A stretch of DNA of 64,000 nt from Symbiodinium natans (taxonomy: Eukaryota; Sar; Dinophyceae; Suessiales; Symbiodiniaceae). Shown piece by piece: positions 21,541 to 34,312 of this stretch (positions within the stretch are counted from its first letter, which is position 1; each line of letters begins with the position of its first letter). Under the pieces are notes generated by a model, which was not told where the DNA came from, ran no database searches, and was given only the letters and a program-made list of their open reading frames with translations. The translations under genes and the position numbers were made by a program. The stretch spans positions 1 through 64,000 of the forward strand of contig CAJNDS010002467.1 in the NCBI GenBank assembly GCA_905221605.1, given 5' to 3'.

Positions 21541-22735
21541 TGAGGAAGACAAGCTTCGAGGCGCTGGAGCCGTGCCGTTTTCAGGCATCGGCTTGGTCAA
21601 CGAGTTGCTATTTGTTGTCCGCAAAGTTAGTGTCTTAAGATTGTTCACCGATTGTTGTATGATGGTCACTGATTATCCGAGAAGTTTTCGCGGGTCTTTT
21701 GCAATGGGTGCTGTCGTTGCTTTTTTTTGTTGGCTCCTTCTCGGCGGGGCAGTGGCTTCTGCGGTCATGGGAGTGTCCGTGGCGGAGGTGGACTGTAGCG
21801 GGTTGTGCGGCTGCATGATTCCAATGCTTGCGGTAAAGGCATGTGTCTCAAGGTGATTTTCTGCGGGAGTGTTTTCTGCACGAGACGGTTCAGGGCACTG
21901 CAGGACTCGCGTCCACTTCAGTTTGTGAAGAAGAGTACGAAGTTCGACAGATTGTCGAACCGACATCTGTACGCGTTGAATGATAATGTAGATGTCTTGA
22001 AAGAGTTAGGGCATCTTCATGAGAAGAAGCCTCTTTCAGTAGCAGTGATCTTTGCCGACGCACACCAAGCAACAATTGTGCACGACAGCTGGCGAGACTT
22101 GGCGTCGGCCGCAGCAGTTTCCCGAGTCAGGAAGACAAGCTCCGAGGCGCCGCAGCCGTGCCGTCTTCAGGCATCGGCTTGGTCGACCAGTTGCTATTGG
22201 TTGCCCGCAAAAATAGTGTCTTAAGATTGTTCACCGATTGTTGTATGATGGTCACTGATTACGCGAGACGTTTTCGCAGGTCTTTTGCAATGGGTGCCGT
22301 CGTTGCTTTTTTTTGGTCGGCTCCTTATCGGCGGGGCAGTGGCTTCTGCGGTCATGGGTGCGTCCGTGGCGGAGGTGGACTGTAGCGGGTTGTGCGGTTG
22401 TATGATTCCAATGCTTGCGGTAAAGGCAGTGATTTTCTGCGGGGGTGTTTTCTGCACGAGACGGTTCAGGGCACTGCAGGACTCGCGTCCACTTCAGTTT
22501 GTGAAGAAGAGTACGAAGTTTTACAGGTTGTCGAACCGACGTCTGTACGCGTTGAATGATAATGTAGATGTCTTGAAAGAGTTAGGGCATCTTCATGAGA
22601 AGATGCCTCTTTCAGTAGCAGTGATCTTTGCCGATCCACACCAAGCAACAAAGGACACTTCAATGTGCGCACAACGGTGCGCAGCTCGACCCGAGAGACC
22701 GCTTGGATCATCCCCCACGCAAGAGCAGAAGTGAT
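21541..22735 (+). repeat. ~585-bp tandem duplication with conserved + frame
   Basis: Unit 1 starts GAGGAAGACAAGCTTCGAGG (21,541) and unit 2 CAGGAAGACAAGCTCCGAGG (~22,127). Both carry the + frame LRLFTDCCMMVTDY and a later frame, DNVDVLKELGHLHEK, so these frames survived the duplication. The two stretches are not in one frame: they overlap with a shift near 21,850. No domain, start signal or splice context was recognised. It could be the end of a retroelement or an old gene. Confidence 0.5.
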
Positions 22736-23090
22736 AGCTAGTATTCGTTGCCAACATCTGACTGCGTCTGTACGTTCACATCAAAAAAAAGAGTAAATTA
22801 TAAATCGTAAACCCTAAACCCTAAGAGAACGAAATTGGTGAATTTGTGCTTCAGGTTTCTTGGATTTAGTTTGTTTATAGTTTTTTAAATACAAAACAAG
22901 AGAGAACGTCAAATAATACATAAAGGTCCATGCCACATATATATATATATATATTTATTTATTTATCTATGTATTTATTGATTCATTTAATTAATTTAAA
23001 GATGTGTGTGTATATATATACATATTTGTATATGTTAGAATATGTATATGTGTATATATACATATACACATACACATAAAATCGCTCACA
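22736..23090. other. AT-rich spacer
   Basis: One CCCTAAACCC stretch at ~22,808, then (TA)n with ATTTATTTA. No gene seen; it lies just downstream of the stop at 23,092. Confidence 0.6.
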
Positions 23091-23091
23091 T

Positions 23092-25703
23092 TATACTGGC
23101 AATCCAAAGCACTCAGGCCAAGGAGGTGTGAGGTGCTGGATGTCGTACAAAGTCAGCCACTCAAAGCCTTTGAGGCCTCGCTTCCATTCTTTGCTCATCT
23201 GCCGCAGCTTGAACATGCACTCCAAACGGGCCTAAGTTGACACAGCCCAATGCTGACAATTCAATCTGAACTTCAGAAGAAGTGGCGTGGCGAACATGCA
23301 CGAAACCAGAACATTGGCCGTTTAGAGGGACGCACATCACTTAAAGGTTTCATCACTCAACTGCCTGAGGAACAGCCCAACACACAAGTACATCTGTTTA
23401 GGGATGTATACAGCTTGTTAGATTTTTTGAGGCGAGGTACTTGGTTGGCAGGCGCGTCCTCCCCTGGGTGGTAGCACTTCTCCACGAAGTCTTTCAGGAG
23501 CTTGTTCTTCTCACAGCCTCCTTCGCATCAAGTAGTCGCAGATACAAGCAGAAGAAGCTCAAGTTAAATTGACATCCTGAAAGGTATATTTATATGTAGT
23601 TTTGTCCATATAGGGGCCTCGCTGCCACTTGGCACAGATCTCAGCTCTGACTGGGCTGTTAGTCTTGTCAAGCTTGTTGCAGTAGCGATAAAGGTATCCA
23701 TATGCTTCCGGGTGCGACTGGCTGTTGATTTTTTTTGGAGGCGACACATTCCTTGGCCCGAGCAAAAACTATCACTGCAGGTGTGAAGCGCAACACACTT
23801 TTCCATTCATCTCTGCCGAGTCACTGTGGCCCTTTGGGCACACTCGAACTGCGCTCCACCTCCTCTGCTGGCACTCGGGGCAATGGCTGCTCTGCCTGCT
23901 CAGGCTGCCCACTTGGCGCCTCTGGATGCGCCTTCTCATCATGTCCTGGCACGCTTTGCCCACCCTGTAGCTCACTCGGCCGTGTGGCGTGCCCAGCTTC
24001 GACTTGGGGTGGCTGGGTACGCACCGACATGCATTGTTGCAGGATCTGGTGCGCGAGGTGATGGAAATCTGCTGGCAAGTCTTCTCGCGAACACCAGCCA
24101 GCAACACCATCCCATCATACACATTTTCAAGTGCCCCTTCCAGCTCATCCGGGTCCTCGTGCGGTTGCTGGCTCACCGGCGGCCTGGCACCCATCTGCTT
24201 GCTGCTCACCACTGGCTGGCTCACCACTGGCTGGCTCACCACTGGCTGGCTCACCACTGGCTGCTGGCTCACGACTGGCTGCTGGCTCACCACTGGCTGC
24301 TGGCTCACCACTGGCTGCTGGCTCACCTGGCTCACCACTGGCTGCTGGCTCACCACTGGCTGCTGGCTCACCACTGGCTGGCTCACCACTGGCTGCGTGC
24401 TCGGCACAGGCTGCGAGCTCACCACTGGCTGCGTGCTTGGCACAGGCTGCGAGCTCACCACTGGCTGCGTGCTCGGCCCAGGCTGTGAGCTCACCACTGG
24501 CTGCGTGCCCGGCACCGGCTGTGTGCTCACCACTGGCTGGCTCACCACAGGCTGTGTGCCCACCACTGGCTGGCTCGCCATGCCCACGGGCGGTGTGCTC
24601 ACCACTGGCTTGGCCACCACCGGCTGTGTGCCCACCACTTGCTGGGTCGCCATGCTCACCAGCACAGGCGCGCCTGACTGGCTGCTCATCATCGGGTAGC
24701 CCGGCCTCGACAGAAGCTGGCCCGAACCTGGTGGCCAAGGCATGGGCGGCATAGGAAGACCAGGCCCTGGTAGACCAAAAGGCAGCGAGGAAAGAAGGGG
24801 CGAACTGCCACACGGAGGCAGGTTCAGAGCCTGGCGGGGTGGCGTGTGGATGGGCACCGCACCGGGACTTGTCGGCGAAGGCGAGGGCGGAAATGGCACA
24901 TGGGTGGCTTGCGGCATTTGGCCAGCCACTGAGCTGCCGGGAACACCCGCAGCTTGCTTCTGCTGACGCAACTCCTTCTCGGCAGCTGTCAAACGCTTCA
25001 GCAGGATCTCATTTTCGTCTTCCAAAGCCTGCCGCTTCTTGATAGCCTCCTCCAAGAGCACCTCACTCAGATGGATAGCGGGCCGCGGCACTTGCTTCGT
25101 GCTCCCTGGCAGTGGTGGGACAGCAGGCTTTGCCGGTGTGTGCAGCGGCTCTGCATTCACACTTGGCACTGCTGCAGCCGGTCGTGGCTCTGCAGCTTTC
25201 GGAACAGCCACCTGTGGCCCTGCAGCCTTCGGCACAGCCGGCGGCTCTGCAGCTGCCTGCGAAGCACCTGCAGGCTCATCTTGCGCAGGGTCCTTCTCAG
25301 CAGCTCGGTCCACCCACCCTGTCTTTGCCACAGGCTGCAAGCAGGGCCTCGGCATTGGCTTCTGGGGCACAGCACGCACCTGACTCACCTGGTCCACATC
25401 CTCCCTTCGTTTCTTGTACGGCGGGCTCCTGTGCGCCGGAGACATCCAGAGGCCCATTCCCACAGGCCTAGCCGAACTGGCCACACCTCTGTCGCTTGGA
25501 CTTGAACCAGGTTGGCCACTCTCTCTCTCTGCAGGTGACAACGAGGCCTCGGGCAGACTAAGACTGGCCTTCTTTGCACGAAACAACTCCCTGGCTTGCA
25601 TCAGTCCCACCTTTGCAAGATGCTGCCGTGGCACAGGAGGGGGTGGTGGAGGTAGCATATCCACACCCTGCGTTCTTTGCTTCTGGCCACTCTGCTGCTC
25701 CAT
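23092..25703 (-). CDS. Long low-complexity protein with coiled coil and Cys-rich end
   Basis: The first ATG in frame is at 25,703 (MEQQSGQKQRTQGVDMLPPP). The large exon runs to ~23,790: a Pro/Ala-rich region, then a coiled coil (EEAIKKRQALEDENEILLKR), then 24,190-24,660 with about 30 copies of a PVVSQ/PVVSTQ motif, then a basic Cys part (CRCVPSHPKSKLG, SSHCPECQQRRWS). Further exons follow: ~23,720-23,580 (AYGYLYRYCNKLDKTNSPVR) and 23,240-23,092 (MSKEWKRGLKGFEWLTLYDI, ending TAA). Cys pairs C-x-C and C-P-E-C could bind zinc. I do not recognise a family. The repeats arise from a 15-18 bp minisatellite on the opposite strand (CACCACTGGCTGGCT). Upstream exons are possible beyond a (TA)n intron. 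Confidence 0.55.
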
Positions 25704-25799
25704 CTTCGGTTCCCGCAATGGGTTAGCACCCTTTGCACGACCTCAAATGTGAGCCAAAACATCACAAGATACATAAAATAAGTATGGCTTTTGACACAT

Positions 25800-25874
25800 G
25801 TATATATATATATAGATATATAGTGATTTATGTATACATATACATATATATATATATATACATATGTATGGTCT

Positions 25875-25905
<31 letters not shown>

Positions 25906-26019
25906 ATGTAGGTAGGTAGGTAGGTAGGTAGGTATGTATATGTGCTATCACCTATGTATATATAAATATAGACATAGATACACAACAACATATATAATTC
26001 TATTGAATAACATGAATAG

Positions 26020-26058
<39 letters not shown>

Positions 26059-26110
26059 AATGTGTGTATGTATATATATAATATATCGATATATATATAT
26101 ATATACATAT
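25800..26110. repeat. Mixed microsatellites
   Basis: (TA)n, (TG)n, (TATG)n and (TAGG)n in series between two minus-strand genes. Confidence 0.85.
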
Positions 26111-26266
26111 GCATAAACCTACTCATTTGCACACATGTTTTCACACATGCACGGAAGTACTCTACACTGAGACCAATTAGGATAGCACTTATAGACCAGA
26201 AACACTGCAGCGGCATAAGCCAGTATTTCTACATTACATAATAGATATTCAGCTCCATTACAAAAT

Positions 26267-27310
26267 CTACAGTTTCAGCAACCATGCATACAAGTAACTG
26301 TTCACTTCAACCATCTGCTGCACAATGGTCCGTGACTGCGGTGTGTCAGGCAACTGCGCAAGCATAACTCGGGTCCTTGGACTGAAAGTGGCCATGATCT
26401 CCACAGAGACCCACGTGTTTTCCTCCTTCACCTGCCCACGCAGCGACATAAACACCACTACGCAGAACAAGAGCGAGGGAATGTAATATCAAGTATTTCT
26501 ATATGCATATACATGTATGTATATATATATATGTCACGTATATTCTTGTAGCATACACATTTTACATGTGTACACGTCTGGGTGTGGTGATAGAGGCTAA
26601 ACATATGTAAACTACATATATACATATACATATACATATCAAAGAAAATATGATAGTGTGTGTATATTGTTTTATATGCATGTATATATGTATATGTGTA
26701 TGCACATATATATGTGTATGTATATACTATACATATATGTATATATATATATATACATATATGGTGTATCCATGCCTTCGTCATGTGCACAGGGGTGCTA
26801 GGCTGCACCTGTCCACCAAGCAAACTCTGGCCAGCCACAAGTGTGGAACAACTCCACTTCCGGGACTCAGCCCTGAGGTCCATGGCAGGACTTTGCAAAC
26901 ACTGCCTGCAAGGTGACACCAAAATAGAAACTTTGAGCTGTCTCAAAGGCCACAGGACAAAAGCATCTGCACACAGACATGATCGCACATGCACATGTTT
27001 GCAGGTGTGTATTTATTTACATATATATATATATATCACATGTGGGTGTGTGCGACGACATATTGTACAAGCAACATATACATAGATCTACATATACATA
27101 TATATATATATATGGGTGTGTGCACATGTTGACATGGCACAGTGCATTCTTCAATGCAGGACCTCTCAGCAGAAGACAGCAGGCCACACAGTGTGCACTC
27201 AGGGGAGGAAAGGCACCTGCCCTTGCTTTCTGCTTCTTGTACCGCAGGTCAGCATCGGCGGCATCAGCGCCAGCACCTGCGTCTGCGTGCGTTGCGTGCG
27301 TTAGATTCCA
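26267..27310 (-). CDS. Split gene, unrecognised
   Basis: The terminal exon ~26,460-26,267 reads VKEENTWVSVEIMATFSPRT, then RTIVQQMVEVNSYLYAWLLK, and ends at a stop. An upstream exon, ~26,915-26,767, follows CCTTGCAG and reads CLQSPAMDLRAESRKWSCS and more. A third candidate, ~27,300-27,230, reads AGADAADADLRYKKQKARA. Introns are (TA)n. No domain is recognised; the phases between exons are not proven. Confidence 0.4.
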
Positions 27311-27486
27311 ACACATGTATGTATATATATGTATCGATCGTGGTTGCACTCATGTCCCGGATCCTCGTTTATATATATATATATATTATAGATATACAGT
27401 GTGTATATCTATATATATCTACACAGATATCATAACACATCTTGATTTCTTAGAAGCTTTACCATCTCAGCAGGACGACAAATATG

Positions 27487-27517
<31 letters not shown>

Positions 27518-27559
27518 ATATGTATAAGTACATTGCCAGCTATCGATACCTAAAATAAA

Positions 27560-27735
27560 CAAGCAAACATATATATATATATCCAGATAGAAAAAAACAG
27601 GAAGATAGAGCAGTACAGAAATATCTGGACAGCGACAAAAAGAGAAAGATAAAGAGCAAGAAAAATTGATTTAAAAAAAAGGAAAGAAAGATAAAGAGAA
27701 AGACAAAGAGATAGATAAAGAGAACGAGAAAGATA

Positions 27736-27766
<31 letters not shown>

Positions 27767-27780
27767 GGAGCGAGAAAGAA

Positions 27781-27841
<61 letters not shown>

Positions 27842-27950
27842 CAGAGAGACACACACACGGAAAGAGAGAGAGAGAGAGAGAGAGAAAAAAAAAAAGAGAA
27901 GCCACAGAGAGAGAGGGAGAGCAAGAGAGATGGAGAGTGGGTTCGTTGTT
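27560..27950 (+). repeat. Purine (GA)n tract
   Basis: Long GAGA/GAAA runs, which may form a triplex. The Ser/Leu-rich frames on the other strand are artefacts. Confidence 0.9.
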
Positions 27951-27959
27951 TGGAAACAT

Positions 27960-29000
27960 TCATGCTTGTATAGTGTGGTTTCCGCAATGCATATGTATGT
28001 ATACAAGGAGTTGACGGAAAAACCATGGATGAAAATCTTGACGCTTCATGTCGCGGCACTTAGATCATCTTATGTAAAAAATCATCACGAAGACCGTTTT
28101 GGAAATCTTGACGCTTGATGCCTCCAGGTAATTTCCCACCCACTGCGGAAACCTGATTTATAAATCCGGTTTCTGTATGCAGTTTTTTAAAGAAAGAAAG
28201 AACGGCGGAAAGATTTGCGGAAACCGGTTTATATTTTCTGGTTTTTCTTTTCTGGTTTTTTTCTTTGTAAAGAGAAACTTAAGGAAAACCACTTTGGAAA
28301 TGTTGACACTTTTCATTTGTCTGTACCTGCTTAACAAGTAAACCCAAAAACCACTCTTAAAATTGCGGTTTTCCGCGTGACTTACGGTCTTGCGGGTCTG
28401 TTTTTCTTGGAAAACATGTTTTTTTTAGTTTTTGGTCAAATTACACTGAAATTTTGTGTTTTTTCTGAAGGTTTCAAGGGTCTTCAAAACCCGTGCAAAT
28501 ATTGCGGGAAAAAGTGGTTTTCCGTGCCGTTTTTGCGGTTTTCCGTGCAAATCCGCGCTTTTTGTTTTTTTTGCTTTTTTTCGTTTCGATACTAAAAAAA
28601 CAAGAAAAGAAGCGAACACGTTACTTAAGAAGAAAAACCACCAAAACACGACAGGATCGAAAAGAAGCACCTCTGTCGTTTATATGTTGGTCAAAAATAT
28701 ATGTAGTTATATGTGTACATATATACAAAGAATGGACTCACAGAGGACATATTCTTTTGCTGTCGACAACTGACAAGCAAGAAAGACATTCATAGATAGG
28801 GACAGGCTGAAGGCATATATTTGTGTACATCTACATTGATTATGCTTCTGGTACAGGATGAAGACATATATGTGTATACATCTGCATCATTTCATGTAAT
28901 TGTACATATGCATTTTTATATACATTTATGAATAGTTTTTGTATGTTATGCATTCATATATATATATATATATACATATGTATATATATATATATACCTA

Positions 29001-29043
<43 letters not shown>

Positions 29044-29055
29044 TTTTTTGGCAGA
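27960..29055. other. Unassigned spacer with small repeats
   Basis: TTGGAAATCTTGACGCTT-like units occur at about 28,033, 28,091 and 28,290, and GCGGTTTTCCG units near 28,364 and 28,540. (TA)n follows to 29,040, then a few TTTAGGG units to 29,130. Open frames here have no gene-like features. Confidence 0.5.
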
Positions 29056-29264
29056 GTCACGGTTTAGGGTGAAGGGTTTAGGGCTTAGGGTTTGCATATA
29101 GGATATATATATATATAGGGTTTATAAGGGTTTAGGACACAAGTGCTTGTTGTCTCCACCACTCGCTCGATAGTCGATTCCAAGCAGCACTGTATATATA
29201 GAGCAGCGGCCTGTGCCTCTGCGCTCCACGGCCAAAAAGCCAAGACATTACGAATTACACCAGT

Positions 29265-29753
29265 CTAGTCCAGACCAATTGCAGACCTTATGTGGCTTGG
29301 GATAGCCAACCGGTTGCTTGCTCTCAGATATTTTACAACCTGGGGAATGTCGCCATCCTCCCATTGGTCCTCATGTACTCGGAGTAGCCGAAGAAGATGG
29401 CCAGGCTCCATGCCAGCATCATCCTACAGCAAGACATGTGTAGAGATATAACTAAAACATTATATATATATATATATAAATATATATGTGTGTTTAAACA
29501 TATATTTTAAATATATATATATACATACACATACTCATATACTGTAGATATAGATGGTAGTCACACATACTCGCAGTACCCACATTGATGTGTATCTCAG
29601 AAATATATTTCTACATAATTTGCTCTGTTATCAGTCAATGCCATGGTGCATAATCCAACACTTACATATGTCCCTTGTATACCGATGTGTGCATAAGAAT
29701 ACATATATATATATATATATGCTATATATATATATGTATATTATATATATATG

Positions 29754-29786
<33 letters not shown>

Positions 29787-30272
29787 CGTTATGCATTTAT
29801 TGATATATATGTAGAGAGAGAGAGGGGCAACAAAACAGACCCATGGCAAGTGCAACCAGAGTACATATCCCAGCCGCAGGCCCTTGATGCCCTCATGCAT
29901 CTTTGGCAGAAGCTCTGCGAGCTTGTACCCAAATGCGCAGGTGTACTGCCTCAGGCACATGGTTCAGCTAATTTGTCTCCAAGCAAACATGGCTCCTTCA
30001 CAGCCTTTGTCTCAGGCTTGGGCTGGCTGCCACGCAATCGCTGCTTGTCACCAGTCGAGCGCTTCACACCACGTTTGTCCCTGTGATACTTGGCCACAGG
30101 GAGCAGCTTGTGCTTCAGTTCCTGAGAACATTATATATATATATATATAGGCAATGTGCACACAAACTTGTTGTTCTACAGAAGTATACACTATATACTT
30201 GCTACATATATATATATATTCTCATACCTATGCAAAACAAGCTACTCTATCTACGGAGAAGGAGAAGGACCA

Positions 30273-30324
<52 letters not shown>

Positions 30325-30384
30325 CATAAAGACAGAAAGAGAGAGAGCGAGAGAGAGAGAGAGGAGGAGAGAGAGCAGGCGAAA

Positions 30385-30433
<49 letters not shown>

Positions 30434-30482
30434 AGAGACAGATAAAGAGAGAGAAGGAGGGAGGGAGACAGAGGGAGGGAGA

Positions 30483-30534
<52 letters not shown>

Positions 30535-31729
30535 GGGAGAGGGAGAGGGACAGGGAGAGGGACAGGGAGAGGGAGAGAGTCAAGGAGCCAGCTGTTCAGG
30601 TGCTTCGCAGACACAGGACGAGAGAAGGACAGAAACACGGAAAGAAGGAACAAGGGAAGCAAGAAAGAGCTGGTCAGTGAAAGAGTGAGAAGGACACTCG
30701 CTTCTTTACATGAATTTGCACCTGTATATTTGCACATATATATATATATACATATATATATATAAATAAATAAATAAATATATATATATATATGTATGTC
30801 TATATGGATTGCATAAACATATACGGACCAGCAGCAGCCTGAAGCATCTTCAAAAACAAGCAAAGAAAACACTCATAAGCCAGCTTTGTCTCAGCGGGAA
30901 TTGGACCACGGTCCAAGAGGCCAACATGGGATGAGTTGCTCCAAAAGCACGTGTGCTTGCTGCTTTGGGCACCGTACATGCCCATGTAGACCTTTTGCTT
31001 GAACACCTGGAGAAATTGGTTGTTTCAAGCACAAATCGTTGGGCTAACATTGCAAAAAAAAGGACAGCCAAACACACACACACACACACACATGCTGCAG
31101 AGCCACGTAGCAAACATTTTCTACGAAGTGTTTCCACCGTGGCAGGTCCCCAAAGCGAGCGCTGCCTGGCTGCTCTATCAAGAATACATGCCCCAGCGCA
31201 GCAGCCACATGGGCCAATATCGTCACCCTCAGAGCACACATAAGTGCACACTTACTGGTCAAGGCATGTCACATGATAATATATATATATATATGTATGC
31301 TCAAGCAACTTTCCTCTGAGGCACCGGTTTGCCATTCGGTTACCCAGATGGACCCAATCTTTGTCTTCATCCCCCAGTGGAATGTACCAGCATCTCCCAG
31401 ATCCATTAGTGGACATCCAAGAAAAGCTGCTACAGTCAGGGGCCATGAGAAGCAAGCTTTTGGGATGAAGACGGAGAATCGAAAGCAGCACCAGCCTGAG
31501 CAAGCTGGACTGTAGCTCTGGCAGCATGAAACACATCATATCATGAAACCTGGAGAAGCGATCCCTGAATCAGATACAAGACAGGCCACGCAAAGCCTGG
31601 AGCAGAAAGGAAGTTCTGGCACAAGCCATCATAATACTCACGGTCCAGCTTGAAGGATGGAAACCCCGAGAGCTTCATAGTGTGAGTGACATTGGCAGCA
31701 CCCGCGAAACACTCTCCAAACCGGTAGAC
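29265..31729 (-). CDS. Methyltransferase-like dinoflagellate family gene
   Basis: In 5'-3' order: 31,729-~31,570 after a CTAG acceptor, reading FGECFAGAANVTHTMKLSG, FPSFKLDRE; ~31,540-31,310 (SLLLMAPDCSSFSWMSTNGS, RCWYIPLGDEDKDWVHLGN); ~31,230-31,100 (HVFLIEQPGSARFGDLPRW); ~31,000-30,830 (VYMGMYGAQSSKHTCFWSNS, HVGLLDRG); ~30,123-29,880 (basic, LLPVAKYHRDKRGVKRSTG); and the terminal exon 29,423-29,265 (HLLRLLRVHEDQWEDGDIPQ, stop TAG). The order F-x-G...D, then PxCSSFS, then EQP resembles motifs I, IV and VI of SAM-dependent cytosine-5 methyltransferases (FSG...D, PCQ-FS, ENV). The acid after the first motif would hold the SAM ribose. I recall this family as very abundant in Symbiodinium-type proteomes without a named function. 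Activity is not implied. Short GC-AG or frameshift steps near 31,640 and 31,590 remain unclear. Confidence 0.55.
30268..30585 (+). repeat. (GA)n tract in an intron
   Basis: Several perfect GA runs broken by GGGA and CA. It sits between exons of the methyltransferase-like gene and gives false long frames on both strands. Confidence 0.9.
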
Positions 31730-32229
31730 CTAGGACACATGCACATAGCACTCCCTGCACTTTCCACCAAAGCAAACACAGAGACATACTCCAGAAGCAC
31801 GCCAAACGGCAAAAGTTTTGTCCAGACCCTCAGTGTACAGCAGAAAGAGCAGCATCAAGCATACCACCTTAGTTGTGTAGCATGGTTGTGACTTTGCCGT
31901 GTAAACCCACTCCACTGTACAGCTAATTTGTTTACAGTTTCCAGACTCACACCAATGTTTACAAATCTACACATATGCCACATGCAGTTTGCAAATATCA
32001 GAAGCCAATGACTTGTTGAGATTATATGTGTATATATATATATATATATATAAACTGTTCTCCATATACATTGTACAATTGCGGCCCAAACTCATATGGC
32101 AGCCCAGAGCGATACATTCGTCGCACAAGCTGGTCTGGCTGCCATTGCTCCATGGCGCACAAATGTTTTCGGAAATCGTGTGCTCACCAGTCAGCCACCA
32201 TGAGCTATATATATATATATACAGACACA

Positions 32230-32438
32230 TGTAGAAATGAGCAGAAGAAGACACACCCATTGCATGCATGGCCCAGGGTCTGCATCTGATGGTATGCACA
32301 TGCGGAGCTGTGGCCACTCTGCGAAAGAACTGACTCAAGCCAAACAAACCCCCCCACCCCCCCCCCACCCCCCCCCACCCCACCACCCCACCCCACCTCC
32401 TCCCACACCCCCCCCACCACACCACCCACCCCACCTCC

Positions 32439-32486
<48 letters not shown>

Positions 32487-32515
32487 CCCCCCCACCCCCC
32501 CCCCCCCCCCCCCCG

Positions 32516-32591
<76 letters not shown>

Positions 32592-32758
32592 ACCCCCAGC
32601 AACACGGCACCTTCTGCACCACGTTGATCAGAAGCTGAAGAGCCTGCTGGACTGAAAGAGCACAGGCCGAGGTTAGCTTGATCTTGGCACTCAAAAGCAC
32701 CCATGTTATGGCAACATATCTTATATGTATATTTTGTAGGTTCATGTGTATTCTATAT

Positions 32759-32805
<47 letters not shown>

Positions 32806-33145
32806 TATCTATATATTTCTATACATTCCTAATGATATTCTACATTGCTCCTTTGCATCAGTTCGACATATATATATATATATATATCTCTCTCTCTTTA
32901 TATATATGGGGGTTTAGGGTTGAGGTCACAGACACTTGCACGAACTAGCCCACCTGACGCAGCAGGAATTGGGGCGTCTTGTCGAAGTCGATCTGCCCAG
33001 AGTGCACAACCGGCTACACTTCAACAGAAGCTTTCTCTTTTCCTAGCAGCACGGATACTGAAAGCCCCTTTTCCCCAACCTGTTTCATCATCCGCAGCGA
33101 AGCGCCGCAAGCGCTTGTTTCCTCGCGGCATGAAGGCCTCAACAT
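32230..33145 (-). CDS. Exon series upstream of the methyltransferase-like gene
   Basis: Candidates: ~33,145-33,075 (FMPRGNKRLRRFAADDETG, then a GT donor); 32,997-32,956 (IDFDKTPQFLLRQ, bounded by GGGCAG and GTGGGC, a clean 42-bp exon); ~32,690-32,605 (KLTSACALSVQQALQLLINV); and ~32,340-32,250 (FRRVATAPHVHTIRCRPW). They may be 5' exons of the gene ending at 29,265. No domain is recognised. Confidence 0.35.
32342..32596 (+). repeat. Poly-C tract (~250 bp)
   Basis: It starts as CCCCACC-type sequence and becomes almost pure C from 32,436 to 32,591, broken only by rare A or G. It lies between two exon candidates, so it is probably intronic. On the transcribed strand this is a poly-G run. Confidence 0.9.
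32757..32806. repeat. (TAGA)n microsatellite
   Basis: About eleven tetranucleotide units. Confidence 0.95.
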
Positions 33146-33376
33146 GAATGCCAATCAAAGCTTGCAGTTCATACATGTGCATGTCTGCTCATATACAAGT
33201 GTAAATATCTATATATATATATATGTATATACATGAATCAACTATATATGATATATGTAGAGATAAATAGATATATATATATATAATTTTATTGTGTAGA
33301 TAAGTTAGATAACGCATGGTTAACTACATAAATACCAATAAGGAACATATGTGCATACACATATGGAGCCTCACGC

Positions 33377-34165
33377 TCATTTCTGGCGCTCTTGTGAACA
33401 GAAGCAGACATCACGCTCAGTAAGGGTGAACCTGCGATTGCGACCTCCCCAGAGCCAGTTAGCAACGTGTAAGCCTAAGCCACTGGCCCTAACAGCAGGG
33501 TCTATGGGGCCACCATATTTTGTGCAGCCCCAGCCCACTGTCCCACGGCCACAGCAAAACGCATAGCCCTACAGAGCACATGTCCAAATCAAGAGCTGGT
33601 CAGATCAACTCAGGATAGGGTCCATTGAAATGATTGTGCTGGATGCATGTTTTAATCATCACTGTTCCATCCAGCCCTTCCTCTAGGAACACACAAAACT
33701 CCATCGGCCAATCATTCATGGCCACACTGCACCATGCTCAGCAATGAGGCGGTCTCTGAGCTCATTGATCCGCGTCCTCAGACCCTGGGAATGCACATCT
33801 TCATCACGTTCCAAGGCAGCCACCTTCGTCCAGCAGGCCCACATGCGAACTCAGCGAACTATACAAATATAATATATATATATCTATATCTATATGTATA
33901 GAAAGCCCCAGCGACAAAAAATCAGAAGACATGCTCACACACATGACATGCAAACTGTGACCGAGGCACCACATCATTGGCCACCCAGATGCCAACTTTC
34001 AAGTTGCGCACCGGCATCGACCACACTTGTGGCCCATTCCGCTCCCGCACGCCGACAACATTCCGGGTCCAACACACCTCAACCCTGTATCTGTTGCCGT
34101 GGATGATGAGCCTTATATAGAATGCAGATCCTGTCCACTCAAACTCATTGTGAAAGACTGGAAGT
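33377..34165 (-). CDS. Split gene, unrecognised
   Basis: Exon candidates: ~34,160-33,950 after a TTCCAG acceptor (VFHNEFEWTGSAFYIRLIIH, YRVEVCWTRNVVGVRERNG); ~33,835-33,725 (RTRINELRDRLIAEHGAVW); ~33,715-33,605 (MEFCVFLEEGLDGTVMIKTC, HNHFNGPYPE); and ~33,510-33,377 (GLHVANWLWGGRNRRFTLTE, stop TGA). Beta-rich FHNEFEW...YRVEV segments and the charged helix look like a folded protein, but I cannot name it. A further stop at 33,600 is avoided if a GT donor near 33,610 is used. Confidence 0.45.
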
Positions 34166-34189
34166 TGGAACACAATGAAGCCACAGTCT

Positions 34190-34312
<123 letters not shown>

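Noticed and set aside
23826-24813. Trp/His-rich, Thr/Gly-rich and Ala/Gly-rich frames
   Set aside because: Shadows of the PVVSQ repeat region of the minus-strand gene.
27550-28059. Ser/Leu-rich membrane-like protein
   Set aside because: Reverse reading of a (GA)n tract.
30154-30872. Arg/Glu-rich and Ser/Leu-rich proteins
   Set aside because: Both strands of one (GA)n tract in an intron.
31967-32745. Poly-Gly and poly-Pro proteins
   Set aside because: Artefacts of the C tract; only the short flanking segments look like exons.
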